Shown: positions 6,127 through 14,037 of the stretch, in pieces
Layout: each line of letters starts with the position of its first letter
Numbering within the stretch: position 1 is the stretch's first letter
NCBI GenBank assembly: GCA_964618975.1
Contig: CAZUDI010000063.1
Location: 1 to 22,095, forward strand
Source: CAZUDI01 sp964618975
GTDB taxonomy: Bacteria > Desulfobacterota > Desulfomonilia > UBA1062
Direction of reading: 5' to 3'
Length of the DNA: 22,095 bases
Made by a program: the position numbers and the translations under genes
Notes under the pieces: generated by a model
Databases searched by the model: none
What the model was told of the DNA's origin: nothing
Seen by the model: the letters and a program-made list of their open reading frames with translations, nothing else

Positions 6127-7464
6127 TCAGGTCTTGATCCCGTAGGCACGGATCTTCAGGCGCAGGGTCTTGCGATCGATACCCAGGAACTGGGCCGTCT
6201 TGTTGATCTGATAGTCGAAATGCTTCAAGGCCTTCTCGATGTGTTCCCGCTCCACGTCCACGAGGGTCATCTTGCCGGAGAAGCGGTCCACCACCGGGGC
6301 CTTGGCCCCACTGTTCTGTCCGTAGTACATGATGTCGGACATGGATACCTCCCCGTGATCACAAAGCACGCACAGGCGCTCGATGGTGTTCTTGATCTCG
6401 CGTATGTTGCCGGGCCAGCTGTAGGCCGTCAGCGAGCGCTTGACCTCCTCGGAGAAGCACGTAACCGCGCTCTTGTGTCGCACCCGGTAAAGCTCCAGAT
6501 AGTGCTGGGCAATGGGCAGGATGTCGGACTTATGCTCCCTGATCGGACGAATGTGGATGGGCACCACCGAGATGCGGTAGAAGAGATCCTCCCTGAACTC
6601 CCCGGCCTGAACCAGCTCCCTTAAATCCCGGTTCGTGGCGGTGATCAGGCGCACATCCAGCTTCTCCGGTACCGAACTGCCCACCCGCGGCACCTCGTGG
6701 TCCTGCAGCACCCGCAGCAGCTTGGCCTGAATCTTGAGAGATATGTTGGACACCTCGTCCAGAAAGAGGGTCCCCTGATGCGCCATCTGGAAACGGCCCT
6801 CGCGATTATCGGTGGCGCCACTGAAGGCCCCCTTGACGTGCCCGAAGAGCTCGCTCTCCATGAGATTCTCCACCAGGGAGGAACAGTCCACCGGGACGAA
6901 GGTCCGCTCGCTGCGGGTGCTCAGGGCGTGGATCGTCCTGGCCACGAGTTCCTTGCCGGTACCGCTCTCGCCGGTGATCAGCACCGTACTGTCGGTGGCG
7001 GCGATGCGCCGGATCGTGGTCTTGAGTTCGTCCATATAGTCGCTCGTGCCGATGAGCTCGGCGATGGTGGAGTTGGCATACAGGGGGCAGGCATCATCGA
7101 GGGCCTCGCTGACGGCCTGTTTGAGTTCGTCGGCACCGAAGGGTTTGGTGAGTACGTTTATGGCGCCCAGCTTCATGGCCTCGACCGCCAGGGGGATGGT
7201 GCCGTACCCGGTGATGATGATCACCCGGGCGGCGATCTCGTGCTGTGTCTTGAGCAGGCGCAGCATCTCCAGCCCGCTCATCCTGGGCATGCGGATATCC
7301 AGCAGGATCACATCATGGTCGTCCCTCAGGGCCATTTCGCAGCCCATGACCGCATCGCCGGTGCTCTCCACCTGGTGCCCCAGGCGGCTCAGGGTCTGCT
7401 GGCATCCGTCACGAATGGTCTCTTCATCATCGATAATCAGGATTCGTTTTCCCGTCGGCTTCAC
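6127..7464 (-). CDS. NtrC-family sigma-54-dependent response regulator
   Basis: A 445-aa protein with three domains. The receiver (5-122) has Asp56 and Lys107. The AAA+ sigma-54 interaction domain (about 137-365) has Walker A GESGTGKE (165-172), the sigma-54 loop GAFSGA (212-217), Walker B GTLFLDEV (231-238) and the arginine-finger region FREDLFYR. A Fis-type helix-turn-helix (NKTAQFLGIDRKTLRLKIRAYGI) closes the C-terminus. It should oligomerise when phosphorylated and drive open-complex formation by RNA polymerase-sigma-54. The start is GTG, overlapping the stop of the upstream histidine kinase (GTGA), so the pair is translationally coupled and almost certainly cognate. The sigma-54 loop carries Ser instead of the usual Thr. 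Likely targets are the -24/-12 promoters at 6008-6022 and 14016-14030. Confidence 0.93.
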   Translation of the reverse strand: MKPTGKRILIIDDEETIRDGCQQTLSRLGHQVESTGDAVMGCEMALRDDHDVILLDIRMPRMSGLEMLRLLKTQHEIAARVIIITGYGTIPLAVEAMKLGAINVLTKPFGADELKQAVSEALDDACPLYANSTIAELIGTSDYMDELKTTIRRIAATDSTVLITGESGTGKELVARTIHALSTRSERTFVPVDCSSLVENLMESELFGHVKGAFSGATDNREGRFQMAHQGTLFLDEVSNISLKIQAKLLRVLQDHEVPRVGSSVPEKLDVRLITATNRDLRELVQAGEFREDLFYRISVVPIHIRPIREHKSDILPIAQHYLELYRVRHKSAVTCFSEEVKRSLTAYSWPGNIREIKNTIERLCVLCDHGEVSMSDIMYYGQNSGAKAPVVDRFSGKMTLVDVEREHIEKALKHFDYQINKTAQFLGIDRKTLRLKIRAYGIKT

Positions 7465-9461
7465 GTCTCAAAGACTCCTTGCTCCTCGTCATTCTGCCCG
7501 AGGTGCACCGGCAGGGTGATAAAAAAGGTGGTGCCCCCCTCGGGTTCGCTGAACACATCGATGAAGCCGTTGTGGTTGCGGATGATGCCATAGGTGATGG
7601 ACAACCCCAGCCCCGTGCCGCGGCCCGGTTCCTTGGTGGTAAAGAAGGGTTCGAAGATGTGGGGCAGGTAGGACTTGTCGATGCCGCGACCCGTGTCGGC
7701 GATCGATATCTTCACCACCCCCGTACTGGACTTGCGGGTGGTGAGGGTGAGCCTCTTGTGGCGGCCTTCCATGGCATGGGCGGCATTGGTGAAAAGGTTC
7801 AGGAATACCTCTTCCAGACGCGAGCGGTCCCCCATCACCGGCGGGAGATCCTCTTCGAGCCGCAGGTCGAGCTCCACCCCCAGGAAGATGGCCTGATCCT
7901 TGACCAGATTGAGCGAGGAGAGGATGACCTCGTTGATCGACAGGGGCACCTTCTCGCCCGACGGTGTGCGGGCAAAGTCCAGCAGGTTCTGGACGATCAT
8001 CTTGCAGCGGTCGGTCTGATAGATGATCTTGGCCATGTTCTCGCGGGCGGGATGCTCATCGGGAAGCTCCTCCAGCACCAGATTGCTGTAGAGCAGGATG
8101 CCGCCCAGGGGATTGTTGATCTCGTGGGCCACGCCGGCCGCCATCTGGCCCAGGGCCGCGAGCCGTTCGGTGCGCGTGAGCTGCTGGAAGGCCTTCTGCA
8201 GGCGGTCGTCGCGCTCCTTGAGCGAGCGGGCCATGGTGTTGAAGGCATCGTCCAGGATGTCGAAACCCGAAGACGACCCGGACGGCAGCTGAAAGTCCAG
8301 GTTGCCCGAGGCGATGGCCTCGGTGGCCCGCTTGAGCACACGGATACGGCGGATGATGGTGTTGCCCATAAAGAACGAGATCAGGAAGGCCAGCACCATG
8401 CCCAGGCTGGTGATGCCCAGGAAGATCCACAGGGTATGCTGCTGCATATCACGGTACTTGGCCTCGAGAATGCCGGTGTAGAGCATGCCGATGATGCTGC
8501 CCTCGATGTCGTAGATGGGGATATAGGAACTGATATACCAGTCATTCACCACAAAGGCCCGGCCGATCCAGTCGCGCCCCTCTTCGATCACCTGCCGGTA
8601 AACCTCCTGCGAGACGATCGTGCCGATGGCGCGCCGATTCTCCCCGCTCATCACGTTGGTGGATATGCGCACCCCCCCCTGGAAGACCGTGGCGAAACCC
8701 ATGTCGTGGCCCTTGTAGCGCTCGTTGTAGTAGACGGTCTCCTTGATCTTGTCCACGATCGCATAGTCGCGGTTGAGCAGCACACCGCCGACGAGCGCCC
8801 CCTGGAGACGCGCTTCGGCGTCGAGGATGGGGTGGGCACAGCGCATCACCATGCCTTCGCTGAGCTGTTTGGCAGCGATCTCGACGGCCTGGGGGGTCTT
8901 GACGATGGGGATGGCTACACGCTCGCCCAGGCGCGGGTTTTCGCGCAGGATGTCTGTAAGCGGCATGATCACGGTGGAAGACTGGGGGGTCATCTCTTCC
9001 AGGCAGCGACGCACTACCGGGTCATCGCGCAGGGAGTCCCCCCTGGCCTGCGGGTTGGCGATGCAAGAGAGGATCGTGCCTGTGGCATCGACCACGGTGA
9101 GCATGTCGAGCCCCATGTGGGTGTTGGTTTGAATGGCCGCCGAGCGGATGAGACCCCCGAGCTCGGGCAGGGGGGCTCGCCCGGCGACAACGATGTCTGC
9201 GGAGATCGGCGTGCGCAGGGCGATGAACTGCATCTGGGAGGCGAGCCTCTCGAGGTTGTGGGTATAGATGAGCTGGGCGGTGTGGATATCCTGCTGCACC
9301 TTGCGCCGCACCTCGTCAAGGGTGTTCTTGTTGATGGTGCGAATCCCCACGACGGTGGCGACCAGTCCGGTCAGACAGGTGGCGATCAGAAAGCCGAGCA
9401 CAAGACGGCTCTGCAACCTGACGGAAACGATAGTTTTCACAGTCCTGTTGGTCAGTCGCAT
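7461..9461 (-). CDS. Membrane sensor histidine kinase (Cache-HAMP-HisKA-HATPase)
   Basis: A 666-aa sensor kinase. The first membrane helix lies at about 19-40, a roughly 300-residue periplasmic sensor region (41-342) resembles Cache domains (LTVVDATGTILS near 121-132), the second helix is at about 343-365, then HAMP (to about 420), HisKA with GVAHEINNPLGG (His446) and HATPase_c ending with DTGRGI and GRGTGLGLS. It belongs to the NtrB/AtoS-like kinases that pair with NtrC-type regulators, and its stop overlaps the start of such a regulator. The ligand cannot be told; Cache sensors often bind small organic acids. No ribosome binding site precedes the ATG at 9461, and a stop codon upstream blocks extension, so the true start may be slightly downstream (for example GTG at codon 8). 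An inverted repeat around a -35-like box lies just upstream. Confidence 0.9.
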   Translation of the reverse strand: MRLTNRTVKTIVSVRLQSRLVLGFLIATCLTGLVATVVGIRTINKNTLDEVRRKVQQDIHTAQLIYTHNLERLASQMQFIALRTPISADIVVAGRAPLPELGGLIRSAAIQTNTHMGLDMLTVVDATGTILSCIANPQARGDSLRDDPVVRRCLEEMTPQSSTVIMPLTDILRENPRLGERVAIPIVKTPQAVEIAAKQLSEGMVMRCAHPILDAEARLQGALVGGVLLNRDYAIVDKIKETVYYNERYKGHDMGFATVFQGGVRISTNVMSGENRRAIGTIVSQEVYRQVIEEGRDWIGRAFVVNDWYISSYIPIYDIEGSIIGMLYTGILEAKYRDMQQHTLWIFLGITSLGMVLAFLISFFMGNTIIRRIRVLKRATEAIASGNLDFQLPSGSSSGFDILDDAFNTMARSLKERDDRLQKAFQQLTRTERLAALGQMAAGVAHEINNPLGGILLYSNLVLEELPDEHPARENMAKIIYQTDRCKMIVQNLLDFARTPSGEKVPLSINEVILSSLNLVKDQAIFLGVELDLRLEEDLPPVMGDRSRLEEVFLNLFTNAAHAMEGRHKRLTLTTRKSSTGVVKISIADTGRGIDKSYLPHIFEPFFTTKEPGRGTGLGLSITYGIIRNHNGFIDVFSEPEGGTTFFITLPVHLGQNDEEQGVFET

Positions 9462-9471
9462 TGCATATGAC

Positions 9472-9498
9472 TGGAAATGTGTATGTCAAACATTTCCA
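9472..9498 (-). promoter_or_regulatory. Inverted repeat flanking a -35-like box upstream of the sensor kinase
   Basis: Perfect 9-bp arms TGGAAATGT (9472-9480) and ACATTTCCA (9490-9498) are separated by 9 bp. The spacer contains TTGACA (minus strand, 9484-9489). With 16-nt spacing TATGCA (9462-9467) could be a -10, though it abuts the annotated start codon. This looks like an operator overlapping the promoter of the kinase/activator operon. Confidence 0.45.
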
Positions 9499-9595
9499 CA
9501 CATAATCAATTATATGCCCCCGATGCCGACGAAGCAACCCATATTAATTCCCCGAGTCCCGGATTACCCCAGCGCCTGCGGAAAAGAAGAGGGGG

Positions 9596-9638
9596 GCGGG
9601 GATTTTCCCCGGGACACAGCTCCCTCGGGCGGCCCGAG
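9596..9638 (-). terminator. Hairpins between the FDH-operon receiver and the sensor kinase
   Basis: CTCGGGC-G-GCCCGAG (9624-9638) and CGGGGA...TCCCCG (around 9598-9612) are short perfect stems 27 nt or more past the receiver stop at 9665. No strong U-tract follows. They may partly separate the formate dehydrogenase transcript from the kinase/activator genes. Confidence 0.35.
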
Positions 9639-9664
9639 CCCAGGCGGAAAGGGGCGCGCCCGTT

Positions 9665-10063
9665 TCAGCAGGCCCGCTCTATCAGGCGATTGACACGCGA
9701 GAGCAGGTCCGAGACCGGGATGGGCTTGGAGACATATTCGTCCGCCTGGCAGTATTCCCCATCGGTGACAGGCGAGAACTTGAAGCCGGTCTTCTCGGTC
9801 ACGGCGGTCACCATGAGGATGGGGATGTCCGCGCAGGTGTGATCCTGTTTGAGTTCCGAACAGAAATCAAATCCGTCCGTGTGCCTGTCCATCATGACAT
9901 CGAGGATGATCAGGTCCGGCCGGTGGGAGGTGACGGACAACCTCCCGTCCCGGATGTTGTAGGCCTGCTCCACCCGATAACCGTGATTCTCCAGTACGAC
10001 CCTGAGGGCCTCCACGTAGTCGCGGTCGTCGTCAATGATGAGGATCGTCTTTTCAACGGCCAT
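9665..10063 (-). CDS. Stand-alone response regulator receiver, last gene of the FDH operon
   Basis: A 132-aa single receiver domain: acidic triad Asp11-Asp13, phosphoacceptor Asp55 (LIILDVMMDR), Lys113 in SKPI, no output domain. Like the receiver at 5584-5970 it has an extra residue in the loop after the phosphoacceptor (D-VMMDRHTD-G) and no proline there. Its ATG lies inside the last codons of the Fe-S subunit gene (11-bp overlap) behind a GAGGGGG ribosome binding site, so it is co-translated with formate dehydrogenase. A regulator in such a position may link pathway activity to the neighbouring phosphorelay or act as a phosphate sink; neither is shown by sequence. No kinase lies in the same transcript. 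Confidence 0.88.
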   Translation of the reverse strand: MAVEKTILIIDDDRDYVEALRVVLENHGYRVEQAYNIRDGRLSVTSHRPDLIILDVMMDRHTDGFDFCSELKQDHTCADIPILMVTAVTEKTGFKFSPVTDGEYCQADEYVSKPIPVSDLLSRVNRLIERAC

Positions 10064-11093
10064 CTCTTTCCCCCTCTGCCTGCCCGGCGATCAGGCGGCA
10101 AACCTCCAGCGTGCCGATATGCACCGGGCAGAAGTCCGAGCAGCGTCCGCACCCCACACACCCGCAGAGGGCCTCGCAGATGTCGTCGGGGTGGTAGAAC
10201 CTGAGCTTGTGCTCGTGTCTGCGCTTCAGCCGCAGGGCCTGGCTCGGCCGGGGATTGTGCCCCGAGGCCTCCCGGGTGAAACCTTCGAAGAGGCAGCTGT
10301 CCCAGGTCCGGATACGCTCGCCCTGCCCGGGTCCTTCCACCCGATCGTTCAGGGTGAAACAGGTGCAGGTGGGGCAGACCGCGGCACATCCCCCGCAGGC
10401 GATGCACTTGCCCCCGAAATATTCCCAGACTCCCCCCGCGTTCCCGCCTAACGCCAGTCGCTCCATGGCCCCCACGACCTCCGGCACCTCGCGGATCGAG
10501 GAGGCGGCCTTCTCCTGGAAGCGGCGCCGGGCATCTTGTGCGGCACCCGTATCGCAGGCGGCAAAGGGGCCGCTTTCCAGGAGGGCGCGCCCCCTCTCGC
10601 TGCCGGGATCCACCAGGAAATGATCGCCCTGATCGTAGAACTGCAGGTCGAAACCCACAGCAGACCAGGGGCCGCTTCTGGTGGTGGTGCAGAAGCAGGT
10701 CTCGTTCTGCGCCCCGGCGCAGGCCATGACTACGTACAGACAGGCTTGGGCGCGGGCGTGGAAATTGACATCCGCCATGTCACGGGTCATGAAGCTTGTG
10801 GCCTGCCGGATGCCCATCAGATCACAGGCCCGCAGGCCGAAGATGATCGTGGGCCCTGCCTGTGGGGCCCCCTGGAAGCGACCCTGCCGCACGCTGAGAA
10901 TCGTCTCCGTCTGCGGGGACAGGAGGGATTTGAGCGGCATGGACGGCTTACCATACGCGAGGGTGAAGGTCTCCTGCTCGAAGTCATCGAAGATGACATC
11001 CCCTTGGGGCTTGAGGGTGGGCGTCAGCACCCGTGAGGTGCGCGACCATTCGGCGAGCACCTGCGGCAGAGCGTCTTTCCTGAGGATCTTCAT
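10053..11093 (-). CDS. HydB-like 4Fe-4S dicluster electron-transfer subunit
   Basis: A 346-aa protein resembling the beta subunit of sulfhydrogenase/AsrA-type enzymes. An N-terminal domain has FGLRACDL (85-92), and two [4Fe-4S] sites follow: Cys230-X2-Cys233-X2-Cys236-X3-Cys240 (plus Cys243/Cys245) and Cys312-X2-Cys315-X2-Cys318-X3-Cys322. It would carry electrons between the formate dehydrogenase catalytic subunit and the flavoprotein encoded first in the operon. The ATG at 11093 is chosen: it overlaps the catalytic-subunit stop as ATGA and follows AGGAGG by 5 nt; the ATG at 11120 is less likely. There is no signal peptide or membrane segment, so the complex should be cytoplasmic. It overlaps the following receiver gene by 11 bp. 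Confidence 0.88.
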   Translation of the reverse strand: MKILRKDALPQVLAEWSRTSRVLTPTLKPQGDVIFDDFEQETFTLAYGKPSMPLKSLLSPQTETILSVRQGRFQGAPQAGPTIIFGLRACDLMGIRQATSFMTRDMADVNFHARAQACLYVVMACAGAQNETCFCTTTRSGPWSAVGFDLQFYDQGDHFLVDPGSERGRALLESGPFAACDTGAAQDARRRFQEKAASSIREVPEVVGAMERLALGGNAGGVWEYFGGKCIACGGCAAVCPTCTCFTLNDRVEGPGQGERIRTWDSCLFEGFTREASGHNPRPSQALRLKRRHEHKLRFYHPDDICEALCGCVGCGRCSDFCPVHIGTLEVCRLIAGQAEGERDGR

Positions 11094-13126
11094 GGGCACC
11101 TCCTGACCTTGACGGCACACCCCTTGAACTCCGGGATCTTGGATACCGGGTCGCAGGCGGGATTGGTGAGCAGATTGATGGGGCTCTCCGCGAAGTGGAA
11201 GGTGGAAAACACCACCCGCCGGGGCACCCGCGGTGTGATCTCGGCCTCGAGGTGTACGCTGCCCCGGCGCGAGGAGACCTCCACGGTGTCCCTCTCACCT
11301 ATGCCCAGCCGCCGGGCATCTTCGGGATTGATCTCGAGGGTGTTGCGCGGCGATTCGCGCTCCAGCAGGGGGCTGCGCCGCGTCATGGTGCCCGTGTGGA
11401 AATGGCTGGCGACCCTTCCGGTGGTGAGGAGCAGGTCATACTCCTCGTCCGGCGCCTCCTGCACCGGGGTGAACTCGCAGGGCAGGAAGGTGCCCTTGCC
11501 CTTGGCGAAGCTGTCCCTGTGCAGGAAGGGTGTGCCGGGGTGCTCCGGCGTGGGACAGGGCCATTGCAGGCCGTGGCCGGTGGCCAGGCGGTCATAGGTG
11601 ATCCCGGCATAGGAGGGGGTCACGGCGCGGATCTCCTCCCAGACCGCACGGGGCGAGCAGGTTGGTTGGGGATAGCCTGCGCGCCGCGAGATTTCGGCGA
11701 TGATCTCCATGTCGCTGCGGCACGATCCCGGGGGCAGAAGCGCCCGCGAGGCGTACTGGACCCGGCGCTCGGTGTTGGTGTAGGTCCCCTCCTTCTCGGC
11801 AAAGCAGGCCCCGGGAAGCACCACATCGGCCATGCGGGCGGACTCGGTGAGGAAGATGTCCTGCACCACCAGAAGTTCGAGGCTGGAAAGCGCCAGCTCG
11901 ACATGCCCCAGGTCGGGATCGCTCAGCATGGGGTTTTCCCCCATGACGTACAGACCCCGGAGGCGGCCCTCGGAGGCGGCCTCCAGCATGTCCGTGATGG
12001 TCAGTCCGGGCTTGTCATCAAGGTCCGCGACCCCCCAGGCCTGCGCGAATTTGTCCCTGACCGCGGGGTCGCTCACGCGTTGGTAGCCGCTGTAGACGAC
12101 CGGCAGGGCACCCATGTCACAGGCGCCCTGGACATTGTTTTGCCCCCGCAGGGGATTGACCCCCGTGCCGGGCCGCCCCACGTTTCCGGTGAGCATGGCC
12201 AGGTTGGCGCAGGACTTCACGTTGTCCGTGCCGCTGATGTGCTGGGTGATTCCCATGGCATAGAAGAGCATGGCCCGGTCGGCACCGGCCAGCAGGCAGG
12301 CCACCTGCTCGAGGTCGCGGGCGGACACCCCGGAGATCATCTCCACCACCTGCGGGGTATAGCGTTCCACGACGCGTTTGAGGTCCTCGAAGCCCTCGGT
12401 GCGCGCGGCGATGAAGTCGGACCGGAAGAGCCCATCACGGATGATGACGTGCATGAGGCCGTTGAGTACGGCCACATCCGTACCGATGTTGTGCCGCAGG
12501 TGGAACTGGGCGAAACGCGCCAGGGGAATCTGGCGCGGGTCGATGAGGATCAGCCGGGCACCGCGTTCGACGGCGTTGATGATGCGGGCCCCGATCAGGG
12601 GGTGCTGAGAGGTGGTGTTGCTGCCGATCACGAGGATGACCTCGGTGCCCTCGATCTCGTCCACGGCGTTGGTCATGGCACCCGAACCGAAGGTTGCGGC
12701 CAGACCGGCCACGGTGGCCGAGTGTCAGAGCCGGGCGCAGTGATCGATGTTGTTGGTTGAGAAGGCGGCCCGTGCCATCTTCATGAAGAGGTAGTTCTCC
12801 TCATTGGTAACCTTGGCCGAACTGAGGAAGCCCAGGGCGCCGGGGCCGCTAGTCTCCCTGATGCGGCTCAGCCCGCCCGCGGCGGTATCGAGCGCTTCCT
12901 CCCAGTCGGTTTCCACCAGCGTGCCGCCCTTGCGCACCAGCGGCGCGGTGAGGCGGTCGGGGGCGTGTACGAATTCGTGGGCGCTCCAGCCCTTGGCGCA
13001 GAGCATACCTCGGTTGACGGGGCTTCCGGGGCCGGGTTCCACCCCGATGACTCGCTGTCCCTCGGTGACGAGGTAGAGGGTACACCCGCAGCCGCAGTAC
13101 GGACAGACACTTCGGTATTTATTCAT
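11090..13126 (-). CDS. fdhA: Selenocysteine-containing formate dehydrogenase catalytic subunit
   Basis: One 678-aa protein read through an in-frame TGA at 12725-12727 (residue 134). Conventional gene calling would split it into fragments of about 133 and 540 aa. The N-terminal [4Fe-4S] motif is Cys8-X2-Cys11-X3-Cys15-X27-Cys43, positions close to those of E. coli FdhF. Around the TGA the product reads CARL-Sec-HSATVAGL, matching the FdhF active site where Sec is followed by His. The Mo/W-bisPGD oxidoreductase core follows, then a C-terminal pterin-binding domain (from about TTGRVASHFHTGTMTRR). No Tat signal is seen, so it acts in the cytoplasm, oxidising formate to CO2 or the reverse. ATG at 13126 follows AGGAGG and lies 2 nt after the flavoprotein gene. 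A SECIS-like hairpin directly follows the TGA. Confidence 0.93.
12696..12712 (-). promoter_or_regulatory. Bacterial SECIS element of fdhA
   Basis: In the mRNA, 12 nt after the UGA, GUGGCC pairs with GGCCGC (6 bp, one U:G pair) around a five-base GGUCU loop. Loop sequence and codon offset (GGU CUG as the 7th and 8th codons after UGA) match the E. coli fdhF SECIS that recruits SelB. Confidence 0.85.
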
Positions 13127-13128
13127 CG

Positions 13129-13971
13129 TCAGATCGCCTCCTCGATGATCTCGATCTCGGGATAGGCGAAGACCGGTCCGTCGGTGCAGCAGTATCTGCC
13201 ACCGATGGCGCAGTGCCCGCATTTGCCCACCCCGCATTTCATCATGCGCTCGAGCGAGAGGTAGATGTGGTCCCTGGCGAAGCCCAGCCCCAGGAGCTTC
13301 TGCACCACGAAGCGGTACATGACCGGCGGGCCGCACAGCACCGCGAAGGTGTCTTCGGGGGTGAGGCTGGCACGCTCGAAGAGGCCGGTAACCACGCCCA
13401 CATACTGTTTCCAGATCCCCTCTTCATCACGGTCGACGCTGTAGAGGTAGGTGAGGTCATCGCGGTCGAAGAAACTCAGGAGCTCGTACTTGAACAGGAC
13501 GTTGTCCGGGGTGTTCGTGCCGTACATGAGGATCAGGTCCTTGAATTCATCACGACGGTCCAGGGCATACAGGAGTAGGGACCTGAGCGGTGCCAGTCCC
13601 AGGCCGCCGGCGACCAGCAACAGTTTGTGCCCCCTGAGCCGCTCCAACGGGAATCCCCTGCCGTAGGGGCCACGGATGTACAGGCGGGCCCCTTTTTCGA
13701 GCTCGAAGAGGGCTCTGGTGAGTCTGCCGGTGCGCCTCACGCAGATCTCGAGATTTTCCGAACGGGTAGGGGGCGAGGATATACTGATAGGCGCCTCTCC
13801 CTGCCCGAAGAGGGACACCTCGATGAACTGTCCCGGCCGATGACCAAAGCCTTCCCAGCTGGAAGAACCATCCAGTTTCAGCTGAAAGAGGCGGTGATCG
13901 TGGATCTGCGGCAGGGTTCTTGCGATGGTGGCTGCCTGGGGCAGGTAGGCATTGGCGACCGGTTCAGCCAT
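13129..13971 (-). CDS. HydG-like FAD/NAD(P) reductase subunit with [2Fe-2S] site
   Basis: A 280-aa ferredoxin-NADP-reductase-type protein, like sulfhydrogenase gamma or the electron-transfer subunit of dihydroorotate dehydrogenase. An FAD-binding beta-barrel (GQFIEVSLFG then APISISS, and GPYGRGFP) is followed by an NAD(P) domain (LLVAGGLGLAPLRS) and a C-terminal [2Fe-2S] motif, Cys246-X4-Cys251-X2-Cys254-X6/7-Cys261/262. It probably passes electrons between the Fe-S subunit and NAD(P)H. It is the first gene of the formate dehydrogenase operon: GAGGAGG stands 8 nt before the ATG, and a -24/-12 promoter lies 45-59 nt upstream. The stop is 2 nt from the fdhA start, which implies tight co-translation. 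Specificity for NAD versus NADP cannot be read by eye. Confidence 0.9.
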   Translation of the reverse strand: MAEPVANAYLPQAATIARTLPQIHDHRLFQLKLDGSSSWEGFGHRPGQFIEVSLFGQGEAPISISSPPTRSENLEICVRRTGRLTRALFELEKGARLYIRGPYGRGFPLERLRGHKLLLVAGGLGLAPLRSLLLYALDRRDEFKDLILMYGTNTPDNVLFKYELLSFFDRDDLTYLYSVDRDEEGIWKQYVGVVTGLFERASLTPEDTFAVLCGPPVMYRFVVQKLLGLGFARDHIYLSLERMMKCGVGKCGHCAIGGRYCCTDGPVFAYPEIEIIEEAI

Positions 13972-14015
13972 GGGTTCGACCTCCTCACGCGTGATCGCTT
14001 ATGTGCGATGCTAAC

Positions 14016-14030
14016 GCAAAAACGGTACCA
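14016..14030 (-). promoter_or_regulatory. Sigma-54 (-24/-12) promoter of the formate dehydrogenase operon
   Basis: Read on the minus strand the site is TGGTACCGTTTTTGC: one mismatch to TGGCAC-N5-TTGC, with correct GG/GC spacing. The predicted start near 14004 leaves a leader of about 33 nt with a strong ribosome binding site before the ATG at 13971. The NtrC-type activator in the same cluster is the likely partner. Confidence 0.72.
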
Positions 14031-14037
14031 TATTTAT

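Noticed and set aside
7479..9470. 663-aa open frame on the plus strand
   Set aside because: It is the antisense shadow of the sensor kinase; composition is rich in Gly, Asp, His and Val with no domain, and the opposite frame has every kinase motif.
12725..12727. TGA read as a nonsense mutation making fdhA a pseudogene
   Set aside because: It sits precisely at the Sec/Cys active-site position and is followed by a SECIS hairpin; both flanks are intact.
11195..12760. 521-aa plus-strand ORF
   Set aside because: It is a shadow of fdhA; the minus frame carries the formate dehydrogenase domains.
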